DNA of 64,000 bases from Phymorhynchus buccinoides (GCA_017654935.2 CM065700.1:51161927-51225926), one strand, 5' to 3'. Shown: positions 25,040 through 38,747, numbered from the stretch's first letter. Notes: generated from the sequence alone by a model not told the origin. A program made the numbers and translations.

Positions 25040-25147
25040 AATGTCTCCGCAAAAAAACCCTTACTGTTTTTGTATGGATGTACCACTACATAGATGCAGC
25101 AGAGGAGCAGCACAGGTGTTGTCTAATCTTCTGACGAAATCAGCAGG

Positions 25148-25815
25148 TTGGAAATGGTGTTCTATGTAACATTAGTAGATTGGAAATGGTGTTCTGTGTA
25201 ACATTAGTAGATTGGAAATGGTGTTCTATGTAAAATTGGTATCACAATTGAATGTGAGCAGATTGGAAATGGTGTTCTATGTAAAATTGGTATCACAATT
25301 GAATGTGAGCAGATTGGAAATGGTGTTCTATGTAACATTAGTATCGCTACTGAATGTGAGCAGATTGGAAATGGTGTTCTATGTAAAATTAGTATCGCTA
25401 CTGAATGTGAGCAGATTGGAAATGGTGTTCTATGTAAAATTAGTATCGCTATTGAATGTGAGTAGATTGGAAATGGTGTTCTATGTCACATTAGTATCGC
25501 TATTGAATGTGAGCAGGTTGGAAATGGTGTTCTATGTAAAATTAGTAGATTGGAAATGATGTTCTATGTAAAATTAGTAGATTGGAAATGGTGTTCTGTG
25601 TAACATTAGTAGATTGGAAATGGTGTTCTATGTCAAATTAGTATCGCTATTGGATGTGAGCAGATTGGAAATGGTGTTCTATGTAACATTAGTATCGCTA
25701 CTGAATGCGAGTAGATTGGAAATGGTGTTCTATGTAACATTAGTGTCGCTACTGAATGCGAGCAGATTGGAAATGGTGTTCTATGTAACATTAGTATCGC
25801 TATTGAATGTGAGTA
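25148..25815. repeat. Minisatellite of 51-bp and 32-bp units, about 16 copies
   Basis: The unit starts GATTGGAAATGGTGTTCTAT. The long form adds TATCGCTACTGAATGTGAGCA. Short 32-bp units occur at both ends and in the middle (25550-25620). Confidence 0.9.
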
Positions 25816-25889
25816 CAGATATTTGAATGTGACAAGTGAAAACAACTTTAGAACAGAAACAGTACGTAAGAATTATGGTGCACATTGAA

Positions 25890-26040
25890 TACGATGAACT
25901 TTTGTAATGCACTCCAATATGATGAACTTTTGCAATGCACTCCAATATGATGAACTTTTGCAATGCACTCCAATATGATGAACTTTTGCAATGCACTCCA
26001 ATATGATGAACTTTTGCAATGCACTCCAATGTGATGAACC
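25890..26040. repeat. Minisatellite, 28-bp unit, about 5-6 copies
   Basis: The unit is GATGAACTTTTGCAATGCAC plus TCCAATAT. A minus-strand frame through it is spurious. Confidence 0.9.
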
Positions 26041-26089
26041 TTAACAATAAACAATGTAGTCCTTCAATGATGACAGTGGTCCTTAACTT

Positions 26090-28195
26090 CTTGTAGCTGG
26101 TATCTAGCACTACCAACAGTACACAGCCTTATTCCTCTCAGTCAGCAATGCTACACTTACTGTAGCTGGTATCTAGCACTACCAACAGTACACAGCTGCA
26201 TTGCTCTCAGTCAGCAATGCTACACTTATTGTAGCTGGTATCTAGCACTAACAATAGTACACAGCTGCATTCCTCTCAGTCAGCGATGCTACACTTATTG
26301 TAGCTGGTATCTAGCACTAACAATAGTACACAGCTGCATTGCTCTCAGTCAGCGATGCTACACTTATTGTAGCTGGTATCTAGCACTACCAACAGTACAC
26401 AGCTGCATTGCTCTCAGTCAGCGATGCTACACTTATTGTAGCTGGTATCTAGCACTAACAACAGTACACAGCTGCATTGCTCTCAGTGAGCGATGCTACA
26501 CTTATTGTAGCTGGTATCTAGCACTAACAACAGTACACAGCTGCATTGCTCTCAGTGAGCGATGCTACACTTATTGTAGCTGGTATCTAGCACTACCAAC
26601 AGTACACAGCTGCATTGCTCTCAGTGAGCGATGCTACACTTATTGTAGCTGGTATCTAGCACTAACAACAGTACACAGCTGCATTGCTCTCAGTCAGCGA
26701 TGCTACACTTATTGTAGCTGGTATCTAGCACTACCAACAGTACACAGCTGCATTGCTCTCAGTGAGCGATGCTACACTTATTGTAGCTGGTATCTAGCAC
26801 TAACAACAGTACACAGCTGCATTGCTCTCAGTCAGCGATGCTACACTTATTGTAGCTGGTATCTAGCACTAACAACAGTACACAGCTGCATTGCTCTCAG
26901 TGAGCGATGCTACACTTATTGTAGCTGGTATCTAGCACTAACAATAGTACACAGCTGCATTGCTCTCAGTCAGCGATGCTACACTTATTGTAGCTGGTAT
27001 CTAGCACTAACAATAGTACACAGCTGCATTGCTCTCAGTCAGCGATGCTACACTTATTGTAGCTGGTATTTAGCACTAGCACTAACAACAGTACACAGCT
27101 GCATTCCCATTCCTCTCAGTCAGTGATGCTACACTTATTGCAGCTGGTATCTAGCACTAACAACACTACACAGCTGCATTGCTTTCAGTCAGCGATGCTA
27201 CACTTATTGTAGCTGGTATCTAGCACTAACAATAGTACACAGCTGCATTGCTCTCAGTCAGCGATGCTACACTTATTGTAGCTGGTATCTAGCACTAACA
27301 ATAGTACACAGCTGCATTGCTCTCAGTCAGCGATGCTACACTTATTGTAGCTGGTATCTAGCACTAACAACAGTACACAGCTGCATTGCTCTCAGTCAGC
27401 GATGCTACACTTATTGTAGCTGGTATCTAGCACTAACAATAGTACACAGCTGCATTGCTCTCAGTCAGCGATGCTACACTTATTGTAGCTGGTATCTAGC
27501 ACTAACAATAGTACATAGCTGCATTGCTCTCAGTCAGCGATGCTACACTTATTGTAGCTGGTATCTAGCACTAACAATAGTACACAGCTGCATTGCTCTC
27601 AGTCAGCGATGCTACACTTATTGTAGCTGGTATCTAGCACTAACAATAGTACACAGCTGCATTGCTCTCAGTCAGCGATGCTACACTTATTGTAGCTGGT
27701 ATCTAGCACTAACAATAGTACACAGCTGCATTGCTCTCAGTCAGCGATGCTACACTTATTGTAACTGGTATCTAGCACTAACAATAGTACACAGCTGCAT
27801 TGCTCTCAGTCAGCGATGCTACACTTATTGTAGCTGGTATCTAGCACTAACAATAGTACACAGCTGCATTGCTCTCAGTCAGCGATGCTACACTTATTGT
27901 AGCTGGTATCTAGCACTAACAATAGTACACAGCTGCATTCCCATTGCTCTCACTCTCTGATGCTACACTTATTGTAGCTGGTATCTAGCACTAACAATAG
28001 TACACAGCTGCATTCCCATTGCTCTCATTCTCTGATGCTACACTTATTGTAGCTGGTATCTAGTACTACCAACAGTACACAGCTGCATTGCTCTCAGTGA
28101 GCGATGCTACACTTATTGTAGCTGGTATCTAGCACTAACAACAGTACACAGCTGCATTCCCATTACTCTCACTCTCAGTGAGCGATGCTACACTA
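26090..28195. repeat. Minisatellite, 69-bp unit, about 30 copies
   Basis: Units read TAGCTGGTATCTAGCACTAA, then a CAATAGTACACAGCTGCATT segment, and CAGTCAGCGATGCTACACTT. Variation is mainly ACCAACAG versus AACAATAG and CAGTCAGC versus CAGTGAGC. Longer variants with CCCATT insertions lie near 27105, 27940, 28010 and 28160. Confidence 0.95.
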
Positions 28196-28354
28196 TTAGC
28201 ACTGGGATGACACTTAGTTCAGAGAAAAAGCAGCAGCAGCAAACCCTGTCCCCTCTCTTCAACGCACAGTGATGTCAACCAGGTCATGGCGCACACCCAG
28301 TGTTGGTGTAACAACACACACCAACACGCACTGACACCAATACCAAGGTGGAGA

Positions 28355-29250
28355 TGTTGAGATTGTGTGGCTGCCACTCAGCTTGTGTAGGATGGACAGC
28401 TGTAGATTATGTGGCTGCCACTCAGCTTGTGTAGGAAGGAGAGACAGCTGTAGATTATGTGGCTGCCACTCAGCTTGTGCAGGATGGACAGCTGTAGATT
28501 GTGTGGCTGCCACTCAGCTTGTGTAGGAAGGAGAGACAGCTGTAGATTGTGTGGCTGCCACTCAGCTTGTGTAGGATGGACAGCTGTAGATTATGTGGCT
28601 GCCACTCAGCTTGTGTAGGAAGGAGAGACAGCTGTAGATTATGTGGCTGCCACTCAGCTTGTGCAGGATGGACAGCTGTAGATTGTGTGGCTGCCACTCA
28701 GCTTGTGTAGGAAGGAGAGACAGCTGTAGATTGTGTGGCTGCCACTCAGCTTGTGTAGGAAGGAGAGACAGCTGTAGATTATGTGGCTGCCACTCAGCTT
28801 GTGCAGGATGGACAGCTGTAGATTGTGTGTCTGCCACTCAGCTTGTGTAGGAAGGAGAGACAGCTGTAGATTCTGTGTGGCTGCCACTCAGCTTGTGTAG
28901 GATGGACAGCTGTAGATTGTGTGGCTGCCACTCAGCTTGTGTAGGATGGACAGCTGTAGATTGTGTGGCTGCCACTCAGCTTGTGTAGGAAGGAGAGACA
29001 GCTGTAGATTGTGTGGCTGCCACTCAGCTTGTGTAGGAAGGAGAGACAGCTGTAGATTGTGTGGCTGCCATTGAGCTTGTGTAGGAAGGAGAGACAGCTG
29101 TAGATTGTGTGGCTGCCACTCAGCTTGTGTAGGAAGGAGAGACAGCTGTAGATTGTGTGGCTGCCATTGAGCTTGTGTAGGAAGGAGAGACAGCTGTAGA
29201 TTGTGTGGCTGCCACTCAGCTTGTGTAGGAAGGAGAGATAGCTGGAGTTA
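28355..29250. repeat. Minisatellite of 48/44-bp units resembling the NUDT9 terminal exon
   Basis: About 19 units carry, on the minus strand, CCTACACAAGCTGAGTGGCA followed by GCCACACAATCTACAGC. The CCTACACAA.CTG...CAGCCA core also occurs in the terminal-exon copies at 29255-29445, and GCCACAC also occurs in the functional terminal exon. I infer that the array was seeded from this exon region. Confidence 0.85.
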
Positions 29251-29254
29251 CCAG

Positions 29255-29521
29255 CCGGCCTTCACTATTTGCAGCAGCTGAATGCAGAAAGTCGACATGG
29301 CTGACGAACAGGTTGTGTAGGATGGAGACACTGTTGATGTTGATGTTGATAGCTGATATAGGGGACAGTGGTGCTACCAGCTGGCCCTTAGTATGGAGTG
29401 CAGGAAGTTGGCATGGCTGACGAACAGGTTGTGTAGGATGGAGACACAGTTGATGTTGATAGATGATAGTTGATATGATAGATGATAGATGATAGATGAT
29501 AGCTGATAGGGGACAGTGCTG
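29255..29521 (-). repeat. Two degenerate copies of the NUDT9 terminal exon
   Basis: One copy (29374-29445) reads NLFVSHANFLHSILRASW then TAG on the minus strand. A second (about 29255-29325) reads NLFVSHVDFLHSAAA and is diverged after that. Both resemble the last exon at 29522-29634 (NLFASHTDFLHS...RASW). Short TGATAGA repeats separate them. They lie downstream of the authentic stop, so they would be 3' UTR or alternative terminal exons. Confidence 0.7.
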
Positions 29522-29634
29522 CTACCAGCTGGCCCTGAGGATGTGAGCGGTGGAGTGCAGGAAGTCGGTGTGGCTGGCAAACAGGTTCATACTGCTGTCC
29601 AGGTCCATCCACTTCACGTCCACTGCATCGTCAC
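29522..29634 (-). CDS. NUDT9: Terminal exon of an ADP-ribose pyrophosphatase (NUDT9 family)
   Basis: On the minus strand the acceptor TTTTGTGTACAG (29635-29646) precedes 113 nt reading DDAVDVKWMDLDSSM, then NLFASHTDFLHS...RASW and TAG at 29522-29524. The DDA.VKW.D......YASH-like pattern and terminal Trp are those of the end of NUDT9, a mitochondrial or cytosolic Nudix hydrolase that splits ADP-ribose into AMP and ribose 5-phosphate. The first two bases complete a Gly codon begun by the exon at 53414-53531, so the phases agree. The NUDT9-H domain at the end of TRPM2-like channels is the main alternative, and the upstream exons that would decide are outside the window. The intron before this exon is about 23.8 kb. 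Confidence 0.75.
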
Positions 29635-30142
29635 CTGTACACAAAATGGTCAGTCATATTTTAATGGTTTTTCTGTTTATTTATTCATTAAGAACATTTT
29701 CATAGTGCTTAACACTTTCTAGACGTACCCACGTCATGCTGTGGTTCTTTTTTCTATCTCTTCCCGTCGTGACCACAACCTACTGTGGCTGGGAACATCC
29801 ACATCTCTGGACGTAGCAACAGGCTGCTGTGGTTCCAATTAAAACAAAATCCCTGTCTTTTCCATGATCGCTCTAGGAGAAACTAATACCACAGTAGCAC
29901 GTAGGGACATGTTAACTTTGTACTGGCTCTCAGTTTGAATGATGGCGGTTGGTATACATGCTAGAATGCACGCTGTAATAGGAGAACTGTTACCATTTCC
30001 CTAGGGTGCTGAGTGCGAGAGACATTCCAGACTGGGAAAGAATGCAGCCTACACAGGACGTACTTAAACTAAATAAAGGGAATTTGTACTGTGGAACACA
30101 TTTTTAGATGGGGCGGATTACGCTGTACATAAATGGGTGGGT
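29635..30142. other. Intron sequence, no feature recognised
   Basis: About 500 bp of unique sequence inside the last NUDT9 intron. I see no repeat or gene. Confidence 0.5.
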
Positions 30143-30227
<85 letters not shown>

Positions 30228-30249
30228 CGGGGGGGGGGGGGGGGGGGGG
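30143..30249 (+). repeat. Poly-G tract: 85 G, one C, 21 G
   Basis: A near-pure guanine run with one interruption at 30228. The poly-Gly and poly-Pro open frames over it are artefacts. It could form G-quadruplexes, and homopolymers of this length are error-prone in assemblies. Confidence 0.95.
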
Positions 30250-30312
30250 TTTCCAGCAGATTTCAAAACACTTTACAGTTACGAACATTTTGTTATGGAT
30301 GAACGATATAGT

Positions 30313-30313
<1 letters not shown>

Positions 30314-30394
<81 letters not shown>
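30314..30394. repeat. Compound (GT)n-(GA)n microsatellite
   Basis: About 18 GT units are followed directly by about 22 GA units. Unique intron sequence continues to 31002, with no gene seen. Confidence 0.95.
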
Positions 30395-30398
<4 letters not shown>

Positions 30399-31006
30399 GT
30401 TTTGTTTTATTTTAGGCAACCAGGGTGTGGGGGTGCGGGGGGTTCCACGCAACCAGGAAACATCCCTGTTATATGATGAAGTGAAAAGTTATACATAATG
30501 ATAGAGAACACTAAAACAACAACTAAGCATCAACATGTTTTGCCTGTTTTACCTTTAGTTTGGTATTACAAAGACGGAAAAGAGTGTCCAAAAACATTTT
30601 TTTACTCTGTTACCCATGTTACTTCCAGAGACAAGCACGACCAAACAGTATCGGCCAATGATTTATTTATGCCATAACCGTTTAGTTCAGTGTTTGCGCT
30701 TTCAGTTGATACCAAACACTTTATTGTTAGTATTTGTTTAGCTATCGGGAAACAAAATCAGAAAAGTGCTGAAATCTGCCATCTGCAGGGAATAGGCGGC
30801 AGCTGTGGGTGCCCGTCGTATGGGAAGTGATTCTCTGGCACGGCTACGTCGGGATAGTGTTAACCTTTAACCTCTAAGTGCTTTACAATTTCACTAAAAT
30901 AATCCAAATTAAAAACAAATCCTTATGTACATGCACAGACATCCCTCCCCCATATCCCTCACACACACAAAATATGCACGTATTAAACAAAAATAATTTA
31001 CATTAA

Positions 31007-31221
31007 CCCTTTCGCCACCAGCCATTTTTCAGGCAAAATATACCATTTAACTTGCCTGGGTAGAGAAAAAAATATATCTGCAATATTGCGGATTCCTCTG
31101 TGACATGCATAACATTAGGCCTATCCATACCTCCCAAAATTACGAAAATGGGGTCTTTAGATAACAGGCCCTAATTTGATGCTTTTTACTGACATGGGTT
31201 TTAAATAATGTTGTGAAAGGG
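31007..31221. mobile_element. piggyBac-like miniature element (215 bp)
   Basis: The left end CCCTTTCGCCAC and the right end GTTGTGAAAGGG are imperfect inverted repeats, flanked on both sides by TTAA (31003-31006 and 31222-31225). TTAA target duplication with CCC-starting ends is characteristic of the piggyBac superfamily. It is non-coding and non-autonomous. Confidence 0.55.
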
Positions 31222-31225
31222 TTAA

Positions 31226-32019
31226 TGTACATACTTTCACCAACGCACGCACATTTGCACTGATCGACGCATGCAGGCATGCGTGTCCCCCCCCCCCCCC
31301 CAAACACACACACATATGAAAAAAAGATCACATGGGCTACACAACAAAGGACAATCAGATTCAAAACGTCTTCATAAATGTGTCATCACCTAGGCAACAC
31401 AAAGGTCAGTCAGAAATTGACATGACAACAACGGGCACACAGGCTGTTGAAATTATATGAATCGTAATCATGCTAACTTTGAACACCAAATTTGTTGAAG
31501 CAACTAAACAGACTTTAAACTTCAAACCAACAGAGATTGTCCTCTGCATGATTATTCTAACCATCCACAACATTTCATAAAAATCCATTCAATCTTATTT
31601 TTTCTTCACTACAGCTGTCAAAGAAACAAAGAAATAAGCGCAGCCCACACAAACATGAACACACAGAGATAAGCCAACAACGGTATAAAAACAACAAACA
31701 GATTCTAGACAGATTACGACAGTGACAGTTTTCACTTAAAAACCATCATGACATTCACATTTTATTCTAACCCTAGTCCCCAATGCCCCGCATGGCCGAA
31801 AGGCCGCAGAGGGCGTTAAATCCTATTTCGTCGACATTTTATTCTCCTGGTATTCCAGTACGACTAACTTTTCCCAGGTCCACTAAATGAAGTGAACAAT
31901 GCTTGTCAAAAGACCAAGTTATGACTGCAATTATTACTGCTTAATCCATCCTTATTTTCACCCCCCCCCCCCCCCTTTTTATGTTGGACTGTAAGCAGCT
32001 TCCGATAGCTTTTAATGGT
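31226..32019. other. Intron sequence with poly-C tracts
   Basis: No gene is seen. C-homopolymers lie near 31288-31302 and 31961-31975. A GC-rich palindromic segment GGCCGAAAGGCC lies near 31794. Confidence 0.5.
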
Positions 32020-32021
32020 CT

Positions 32022-34985
32022 GAACTGTAATGACTGTGACCATCCTGTTCTTCGTGTGTTTATGTGCTAACTGGAATCAGTAGCACTAGCAGTCAGTGCC
32101 AAACACTCTGAACTGTAATGACTGTGACCATCCTGTTCTTCATGTGTTTATGTGCTAACTGGAATCAGTAGCACTAGCAGTCAGTGCCAAACATTCTGAA
32201 CTGTAATGACTGTGACCATCCTGTTCTTCATGTGTTTATGTGCTAACTGGAATCAGCACTAGCAGTCAGTGCCAAACACTCTGAACTGTAATGACTGTGA
32301 CCATCCTGTTCTTCATGTGTTTATGTGCTAACTGGAATCAGTAGCACTAGCAGTCAGTGCCAAACACTCTGAACTGTAATGACTGTGACCATCCTGTTCT
32401 TCATGTGTTTATGTGCTAACTGGAATCAGTAGCACTAGCAGTCAGTGCCAAACATTCTGAACTGTAATGACTGTGACCATCCTGTTCTTCATGTGTTTTA
32501 TGTGCTAACTGGAATCAGTAGCACTAGCAGTCAGTGTTAAACATTCTGAACTGTAATGACTGTGACCATCCTGTTCTTCATGTGTTTATGTGCTAACTGG
32601 AATCAGTAGCACTAGCAGTCAGTGTCAAACATTCTGAACTGTAATGACTGTGACCATCCTGTTCTTCGTGTGTTTATGTGCTAACTGGAATCAGTAGCAC
32701 TAGCAGTCAGTGCCAAACATTCTGAACTCTAATGACTGTGACCATCCTGTTCTTCGTGTGTTTATGTGCTAACTGGAATCAGCAGCACTAGCAGTCAGTG
32801 CCAAACACTCTGAACTGTGACCATCCTGTTCTTCGTGTGTTTTATGTGCTAACGGGAATCAGTAGCACTAGCAGTCAGTGCCAAACATTCTGAACTGTAA
32901 TGACTGTGACCATCCTGTTCTTCATGTGTTTATGTGCTAACTGGAATCAGTAGCACTAGCAGTCAGTGCCAAACACTCTGAACTGTAATGACTGTGACCA
33001 TCCTGTTCTTCGTGTGTTTATGTGCTAACTGGAATCAGCACTAGCAGTCAGTGCCAAACATTCTGAACTGTAATGACTGTGACCATCCTGTTCTTCGTGT
33101 GTTTATGTGCTAACTGGAATCAGTAGCACTAGCAGTCAGTGCCAAACATTCTGAACTCTAATGACTGTGACCATCCTGTTCTTCATGTGTTTATGTGCTA
33201 ACTGGAATCAGTAGCACTAGCAGTCAGTGCCAAACACTATGAACTGTAATGACTGTGACCATCCTGTTCTTCATGTGTTTATGTGCTAACTGGAATCAGT
33301 AGCACTAGCAGTCAGTGCCAAACACTATGAACTGTAATGACTGTGACCATCCTGTTCTTCGTGTGTTTTATGTGCTAACTGGAATCAGCACTAGCAGTCA
33401 GTGCCAAACACTATGAACTGTAATGACTGTGACCATCCTGTTCTTCGTGTGTTTTATGTGCTAACTGGAATCAGTAGCACTAGCAGTCAGTGCCAAACAT
33501 TCTGAACTGTAATGACTGTGACCATCCTGTTCTTCGTGTGTTTATGTGCTAACTGCAATCAGTAGCACTAGCAGTCAGTGCCAAACATTCTGAACTGTAA
33601 TGACTGTGACCATCCTGTTCTTCGTGTGTTTATGTGCTAACTGGAATCAGTAGCACTAGCAGTCAGTGCCAAACATTCTGAACTGTAATGACTGTGACCA
33701 TCCTGTTCTTCGTGTGTTTATGTGCTAACTGGAATCAGTAGCACTAGCAGTCAGTGCCAAACATTCTGAACTGTAATGACTGTGACCATCCTGTTCTTCA
33801 TGTGTTTTATGTGCTAACTGGAATCAGTAGCACTAGCAGTCAGTGCCAAACATTCTGAACTGTAATGACTGTGACCATCCTGTTCTTCGTGTGTTTATGT
33901 GCTAACTGGAATCAGTAGCACTAGCAGTCAGTGCCAAACACTATGAACTGTAATGACTGTGACCATCCTGTTCTTCATGTGTTTATGTGCTAACTGGAAT
34001 CAGTAGCACTAGCAGTCAGTGTCAAACATTCTGAACTGTAATGACTGTGACCATCCTGTTCTTCGTGTGTTTATGTGCTAACTGGAATCAGTAGCACTAG
34101 CAGTCAGTGCCAAACATTCTGAACTGTAATGACTGTGACCATCCTGTTCTTCGTGTGTTTATGTGCTAACTGGAATCAGCACTAGCAGTCAGTGCCAAAC
34201 ACTCTGAACTGTGACCATCCTGTTCTTCGTGTGTTTTATGTGCTAACTGGAATCAGTAGAACTAGCAGTCAGTGCCAAACACTATGAACTGTAATGACTG
34301 TGACCATCCTGTTCTTCGTGTGTTTATGTGCTAACTGGAATCAGTAGCACTAGCAGTCAGTGCCAAACACTATGAACTGTAATGACTGTGACCATCCTGT
34401 TCTTCATGTGTTTATGTGCTAACTGGAATCAGTAGCACTAGCAGTCAGTGCCAAACACTCTGAACTGTAATGACTGTGACCATCCTGTTCTTCGTGTGTT
34501 TATGTGCTAACTGGAATCAGCACTAGCAGTCAGTGCCAAACATTCTGAACTGTAATGACTGTGACCATCCTGTTCTTCATGTGTTTATGTGCTAACTGGA
34601 ATCAGCAGCACTAGCAGTCAGTGCCAAACACTCTGAACTGTAATGACTGTGACCATCCTGTTCTTCATGTGTTTTATGCGCTAACTGGAATCAGTAGCAC
34701 TAGCAGTCAGTGCCAAACACTCTGAACTGTAATGACTGTGACCATCCTGTTATTCGTGTGTTTATGTGCTAACTGGAATCAGTAGCACTAGCAGTCAGTG
34801 CCAAACACTCTGAACTGTAATGACTGTGACCATCCTGTTCTTCGTGTGTTTATGTGCTAACTGGAATCAGTAGCACTAGCAGTCAGTGTCAAACATTCTG
34901 AACTGTAATGACTGTGACCATCCTGTTCTTCGTGTGTTTATGTGCTAACTGGAATCAGCAGCACTAGCAGTCAGTGCCAAACACT
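32022..34985. repeat. Tandem repeat, 88-bp unit, about 33 copies
   Basis: Units read CTGAACTGTAATGACTGTGA, then CCATCCTGTTCTTC.TGTGT, and ACTGGAATCAGTAGCACTAG. Recurrent variants are the loss of GTA (AATCAGCACTAG), the loss of TAATGACT, and TTTTATG for TTTATG. It lies in the last NUDT9 intron. Confidence 0.95.
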
Positions 34986-35046
34986 ATAGACAGAGGAGCA
35001 TGGACAACTGCAAGTGCCGAAAGACATAAAGTTTGACATTTATTCA

Positions 35047-35110
35047 GTGTGTGGGTGTGTGCGTGTGCGTGTGGGGTGGTGGTGTTTGTGTGTGTCTGTG
35101 AGTGTGTGCA

Positions 35111-35197
<87 letters not shown>

Positions 35198-35480
35198 ACA
35201 GGTATTGTTGTGTGTATGTGTGTGTGTGCGTTTGTGCAATGCTGATTGTATCTTCTCAGTGTATGTGTGTTTATGTAATGGTGGTACTAGTGATAATATA
35301 TATAACCATCACAACTGTCTAAACCAAATTATGTTTCCTTAGTAATATTATTGCTTAGTAATATTTTTGCCTTTCCTTGTTTTCTTTTGACTATACTATA
35401 GAGACACACTGGTTATGAAACATGACATAATGATGTGATTTTCAGCTTAATTTATAATGAAGCTGCTAGGATATTGTGCA

Positions 35481-35537
<57 letters not shown>

Positions 35538-35799
35538 GTGGGGGTAGGGGGGGGGGGCATGTTTAAGAGGATACAGTTTGTCTGGTGTCTTTTTATTCTA
35601 TAGAAGCAATGATGCTGAATATGGAACTGATTATTGAAGTATATGACCTATGTGGGCTTAAATTTCACTTTTTGATGTTATTGTTATCAAGTTTACTGGT
35701 AATATATCAATGACTGAGTGAAGATTGCAGGAAAGAAAGAGTGAGAGTGAGAGAAAGAGTGAGAGAGAGGTGCGATAGAGAGGGGGGGAGAGAGAGAGG

Positions 35800-35842
<43 letters not shown>
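35047..35842. repeat. Microsatellite cluster: (GT)n, (GT)n, (GA)n
   Basis: GT-rich tracts at 35047-35230 (about 38 uninterrupted GT at 35116-35194) and 35484-35534, and a GA tract at 35748-35842, separated by unique sequence. No gene is seen in 34986-35845. Confidence 0.9.
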
Positions 35843-35844
<2 letters not shown>

Positions 35845-38160
35845 ACTCGAAACTCGAATGTTTATTGAGGATAACTAAATAAGCACAAAATATGGCTTTT
35901 TTTCATCAGGTCCTCGTACAAAGCAAGCAAGCAAACATAAATTAAACGATAAACAACCACACAAATAAACTACAATCAAAACAGACAAAAGAAATCAGAA
36001 ACATGCAAGAAAAAAAATAAAAAAAATAAAAAAATAAAATAAAAATAAAAATAAAAATTATATATATATCACACATACACACACGCGCGCACACACGCAC
36101 GCACGCGCGCACACACACACACACACACGCACGCACACACACACACACTCACACATTTTTATCCACATGTTATCTCATAACATGACATTCAATAGGGTAA
36201 TAATAATTACCAATGAATAGGGAAAGAAAATATCAGAATTTAAACGCATAAAATAAAATAATTTGTCCTCCCGCGTTTAAACATAAATTCATTGGATGCA
36301 AGTGATTTATATATTGGAAGGGAATAATTTTTACATTATGCGGAGGAAACAACATGGCGTACATATAGGTGATTTATAAACATTCTGCTAAGTATTTATT
36401 ATATGATTTTTTGAAAGACGCCAAGGTGCTCTTGTTTTTAATATATGCAGGCATCTCATTCCATAGTTTTGCTCCTGAGTATGTTAGGGATGACATGAAA
36501 AGATCTGTTCTTGGACGAGGCCGGAATGAATATTAGACTTTTATTACGAGCATTACTGATTTGGAATTTTTCACAGAGATAGGGAGGCGCCAGGTTATTC
36601 ATTATCTTAAACATAAGCACGGCCTTATTAAGACGACATCTTAAGCTGAAAGGGAGAATGCTTAATGTTTTATAGTCAGTGGTTTGCAGAGATGATGATT
36701 TAAGTAGTATAATTTTGATTGCACGTCTATAGAGAGTTTCTAGTGGTTTTAAACAGTTCTTACTAGCCAAATCCCAAGTTGTAAAAGCGTAGTCAATATC
36801 TGGTTGGATGTACGCATGAAAGAACAATTTTCGGGTGTGCTGATTGAGGAAGTGTTTTATCCTGTTTAACTGAAATATTTTTTTTCATAATTTACGTGTA
36901 AGAATGGAAACGTGAAAAGACCAGGTCAGATTGTTATCAATACCAAGGCCAAGTACTTTATGAGAATCAACTTCTTCCAAAGTATTATCATTGATTTTTA
37001 CTTTTATTAAATCAGTTTTAATATTTTGACGCTTTTGTCTCGTGGTTATTAACATAAGTTTGGATTTCAGAGGGTGCAAGGCCATGTGATTAAATTCTGT
37101 CCATGTTGCTACCTTGTTTAAGTCATTTTGTAGGTCAGTTAAAGCTAAATTTGCATTCTTGTTTTTATTATGTAAGGTTGTATCATCAGCAAAAAGTTCA
37201 CAAAGGGATGATATGTATAAAGGGAGGTCATTGATATATACTGAAAATAAAGTGGGGCCCAGCACAGACCCCTGTGGCACTCCACATTTGACTGGCATAA
37301 AAGAGGAAGATTTGCCATCTTGCAAAACAGTCTGGCGTCTGTTTGTCAGAAAAGAAGATATAAGGTTGACTGATGTTTGTGATAGACCATACAGTGTAAG
37401 TTTTCTTAAGAGAAGATTATGATCAATAGTGTCAAATGCTTTCGCAAAATCTATAAAAATAGCCCCTGTGAATAAATCATTATTAATATTTAAGTGCCAT
37501 TGCTCTATAAGATTGGTGAGTGCTGTATGACAAGAATGATGCTTCCTAAAACCACTTTGGTTTGGGTGAAATAAATTATATATTCTAAAGTGTGTTTGAA
37601 TCATTTGTTTTAAATGCTTTTCAAGAGGTTTAGAAATACTAGATAAAAGTGATATGGGTCTATAATTTGAGGCACAATTCCTATCACCAGATTTAAAGTA
37701 GGGCAACACCCTGGCGTCTTTCAAGGGTTGTGGATAGTGGCCTTTTTCAATGCAAAGGTTATAGATGTATGTTAGATGTTCAGAAATGATTTCAAGATTC
37801 GATTATCTAAATTGTCTAGTCCTCGAGATTTAGATCGATTTAATAAACACAATTCTGAGAAAACTTCATGTACACTAATATAATTAAAGTTAAGATTGGT
37901 TTTAATGTCTTTTGAGTCACAGAAATCTATTAACTTTCGCAAATTATTCTGTTGTGTGTTATCTACTTCAACAAGTTTGTCTGCAACTGTTGAAAAGTGT
38001 TTGCTAAAATCTTCAGCCGTTAAATCTGTTGATGAGCTATTCATAGACTTTGAGCTTTTACCAGATAACTGATTTATAGCTTTCCATATAGATTTTGTAT
38101 CATGTTTAGATAAAATAAGTTCACTAAAGTGTTTCTTACTGGCCATCCGTTTCATCGTTG
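35845..38160 (-). mobile_element. Non-LTR retrotransposon, CR1/L2-like, 5'-truncated and broken
   Basis: Minus-strand coding remnants form the reverse transcriptase of one LINE. The upstream linker lies at 37772-38155. The RT core at 36885-37724 has motif A FIDFAKAFDTIDH, motif B GVPQGSVLGP and motif C FADDTT. The C-terminal part lies at 36456-36884. A one-base shift near 37790 separates the linker from the core, and an in-frame TGA at 36885-36887 separates the core from the C-terminal part. No endonuclease domain is present, so the 5' end is missing at the GA tract 38170-38264. The 3' UTR ends with AATAAA and a short direct repeat (TCGAGTTTCGAGT) followed by (CT)n. It lies in the NUDT9 intron in the sense orientation. 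Confidence 0.8.
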
Positions 38161-38168
38161 TTATTGTA

Positions 38169-38747
<579 letters not shown>

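Noticed and set aside
9803..29250. CRISPR array, centromere or telomere
   Set aside because: Units are contiguous, without unique spacers. No (TTAGGG)n is present, and several unrelated units sit side by side within and next to a host gene.
30069..30302. Poly-Pro and poly-Gly open frames
   Set aside because: They translate the homopolymer G/C tract.
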